DNA of 64,000 bases from Streptomyces sp. NBC_01353 (GTDB taxonomy: Bacteria; Actinomycetota; Actinomycetes; Streptomycetales; Streptomycetaceae): contig NZ_CP108352.1 in NCBI RefSeq assembly GCF_036237275.1, positions 7,341,501-7,405,500 of the forward strand. The letters are read 5' to 3'. The translations under genes were made by a program, and so were the position numbers. Below, piece after piece: positions 63,402 through 64,000 of the stretch (its first letter is position 1; each line of letters begins with the position of its first letter). Under the pieces are notes generated by a model. The model ran no database searches. It was not told the DNA's origin and saw nothing but the letters and a program-made list of their open reading frames with translations.

Positions 63402-64000
63402 GCCGACTCTCCTTCCAGCTCTGATGCGAGCTTCGATGCGAGCTTGTCGTCCCTCGCCCGGGCTTCGCTCACGTGGTCTTCCCTCGCCCTGTCGTCCAGG
63501 GCCTGTTCGTCTTCGGTGTCTCGGGTGACGACGGCCCGGTAGCGCGGCTCGGTACGCAGCAGTTCGCGGTGCGTACCGACGGCCACCACCTCGTCGTCGT
63601 GGACGAGGGCCACCCGGTCGGCCCGGTCGAGCAGCAGCGGCGAGGAGGCCAGGACCACCGTCGTACGGCCCTCGCGCAGAGCCCTCACCCCGGCGGCGAC
63701 GCGCGCCTCGGTGTGCGAGTCGACCGCCGAGGTCGGCTCGTCGAGGACCAGCACCTCCGGGTCGGTCACCAGCGACCGGGCCAGCGCCAGGCGCTGACGC
63801 TGGCCACCGGAGAGCGACCGGCCGCGCTCGGTGATCCGGGTCCTCATCGGGTCGCCGTCCGTGTCCACGGACGCCTGCGCGAGCGCGTCGAGGACGTCCC
63901 CGCACCGCGCCGCGGCCAGGGCTTCCTCGGGCCGGACCGCACCGGAGGAGGGCACGTCGAGCAGATCGTGGAGCGTGCCGGAGAGCAGGACCGGATCCTT
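63398..64000 (-). CDS. ABC exporter half-transporter, 5' end outside the window
   Basis: The last 200 residues of an ABC ATPase; the membrane domain and Walker A lie beyond base 64000. Visible are the signature [19 protein letters not shown] (canonical), Walker [17 protein letters not shown] and the H-loop region, where the switch His appears replaced ([16 protein letters not shown]). The C-terminus is a short charged tail with repeats ([28 protein letters not shown]). It pairs with the following half-transporter. Here the Walker B Glu is present and the switch His is Ser. Confidence 0.9.
   Translation of the reverse strand, partial: KDPVLLSGTLHDLLDVPSSGAVRPEEALAAARCGDVLDALAQASVDTDGDPMRTRITERGRSLSGGQRQRLALARSLVTDPEVLVLDEPTSAVDSHTEARVAAGVRALREGRTTVVLASSPLLLDRADRVALVHDDEVVAVGTHRELLRTEPRYRAVVTRDTEDEQALDDRAREDHVSEARARDDKLASKLASELEGESA

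Noticed and set aside
61395-63542. A 715-codon plus-strand frame opposite the ABC transporter
   Set aside because: Antisense to clear membrane and ATPase domains; no homology-like motifs.

Overview
The window is a piece of a high-GC actinomycete chromosome, almost certainly Streptomyces. GC is very high with G/C at third codon positions, GTG starts are common, many transcripts look leaderless, and one gene carries a TTA leucine codon (the bldA signature). From memory, the gene order (purB, katG/fur, bioBAD/bioF, urease, tap, pfkA, gatD/murT, def) matches a conserved core-arm region of S. coelicolor; this was not checked. No tRNA, rRNA, CRISPR array, prophage or intact insertion sequence was seen.

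Layout. 1-5 kb: a DUF6493-like gene and a SWIM zinc-finger partner, a small regulator/membrane-protein pair under a 45-bp palindrome, and a Tat-exported PhoD-type phosphatase. 5-12 kb: a MocR regulator divergent from an EamA exporter, an alpha/beta hydrolase, an ECF41 (SigJ-type) sigma factor, a GntR/UTRA regulator with a palindrome on its promoter, and a ROK regulator. 12-21 kb: a TTA-containing small gene, purB with mug, an SGNH hydrolase, two CNNM/CorC-type membrane proteins, a GNAT enzyme and katG divergent from its Fur-family regulator. 21-23 kb: a leaderless antitoxin/Fic-like toxin pair, a methyltransferase and a VOC protein. 23-28 kb: the biotin cluster bioB-bioA-bioD divergent from bioF. 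BioB has an unusual Cys/Gly/His-rich repeat tail. 28-34 kb: a HATPase anti-sigma-like protein, LysR/LysE, an NlpC/P60 peptidase behind a probable ydaO c-di-AMP riboswitch, a ClpP paralogue with Gln in place of the catalytic His, an orphan YefM/Phd antitoxin with a TGTACA operator, and a TetR-controlled membrane protein. 34-39 kb: urease ureABCFGD without ureE.

39-48 kb: secreted tripeptidyl aminopeptidase, PlsC followed by a gene remnant, a DUF3048 lipoprotein, a CtaG-like protein, 6-phosphofructokinase, the lipid II amidation pair GatD/MurT, and peptide deformylase. 48-56 kb: TetR divergent from acyl-CoA dehydrogenase, a SHOCT/DUF6325 pair, VOC, P450, a HemK-like methyltransferase, glutathione peroxidase, DUF6011 and TesB. 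56-64 kb: a Ski2-like helicase, a membrane metal-dependent hydrolase, TetR divergent from an NAD(P)-binding protein, and an asymmetric ABC exporter pair cut by the window end.

Across the window, several gene 3' ends carry short GC-rich tandem or direct repeats (13-bp, 29-bp, 46-bp, 51-bp, 64-bp spacing). Palindromic operators lie directly on leaderless -10 boxes. The least explained neighbourhood is 30.9-33.9 kb: riboswitch, active-site-altered ClpP with a small helical partner, orphan antitoxin, and a 13-bp repeat array.
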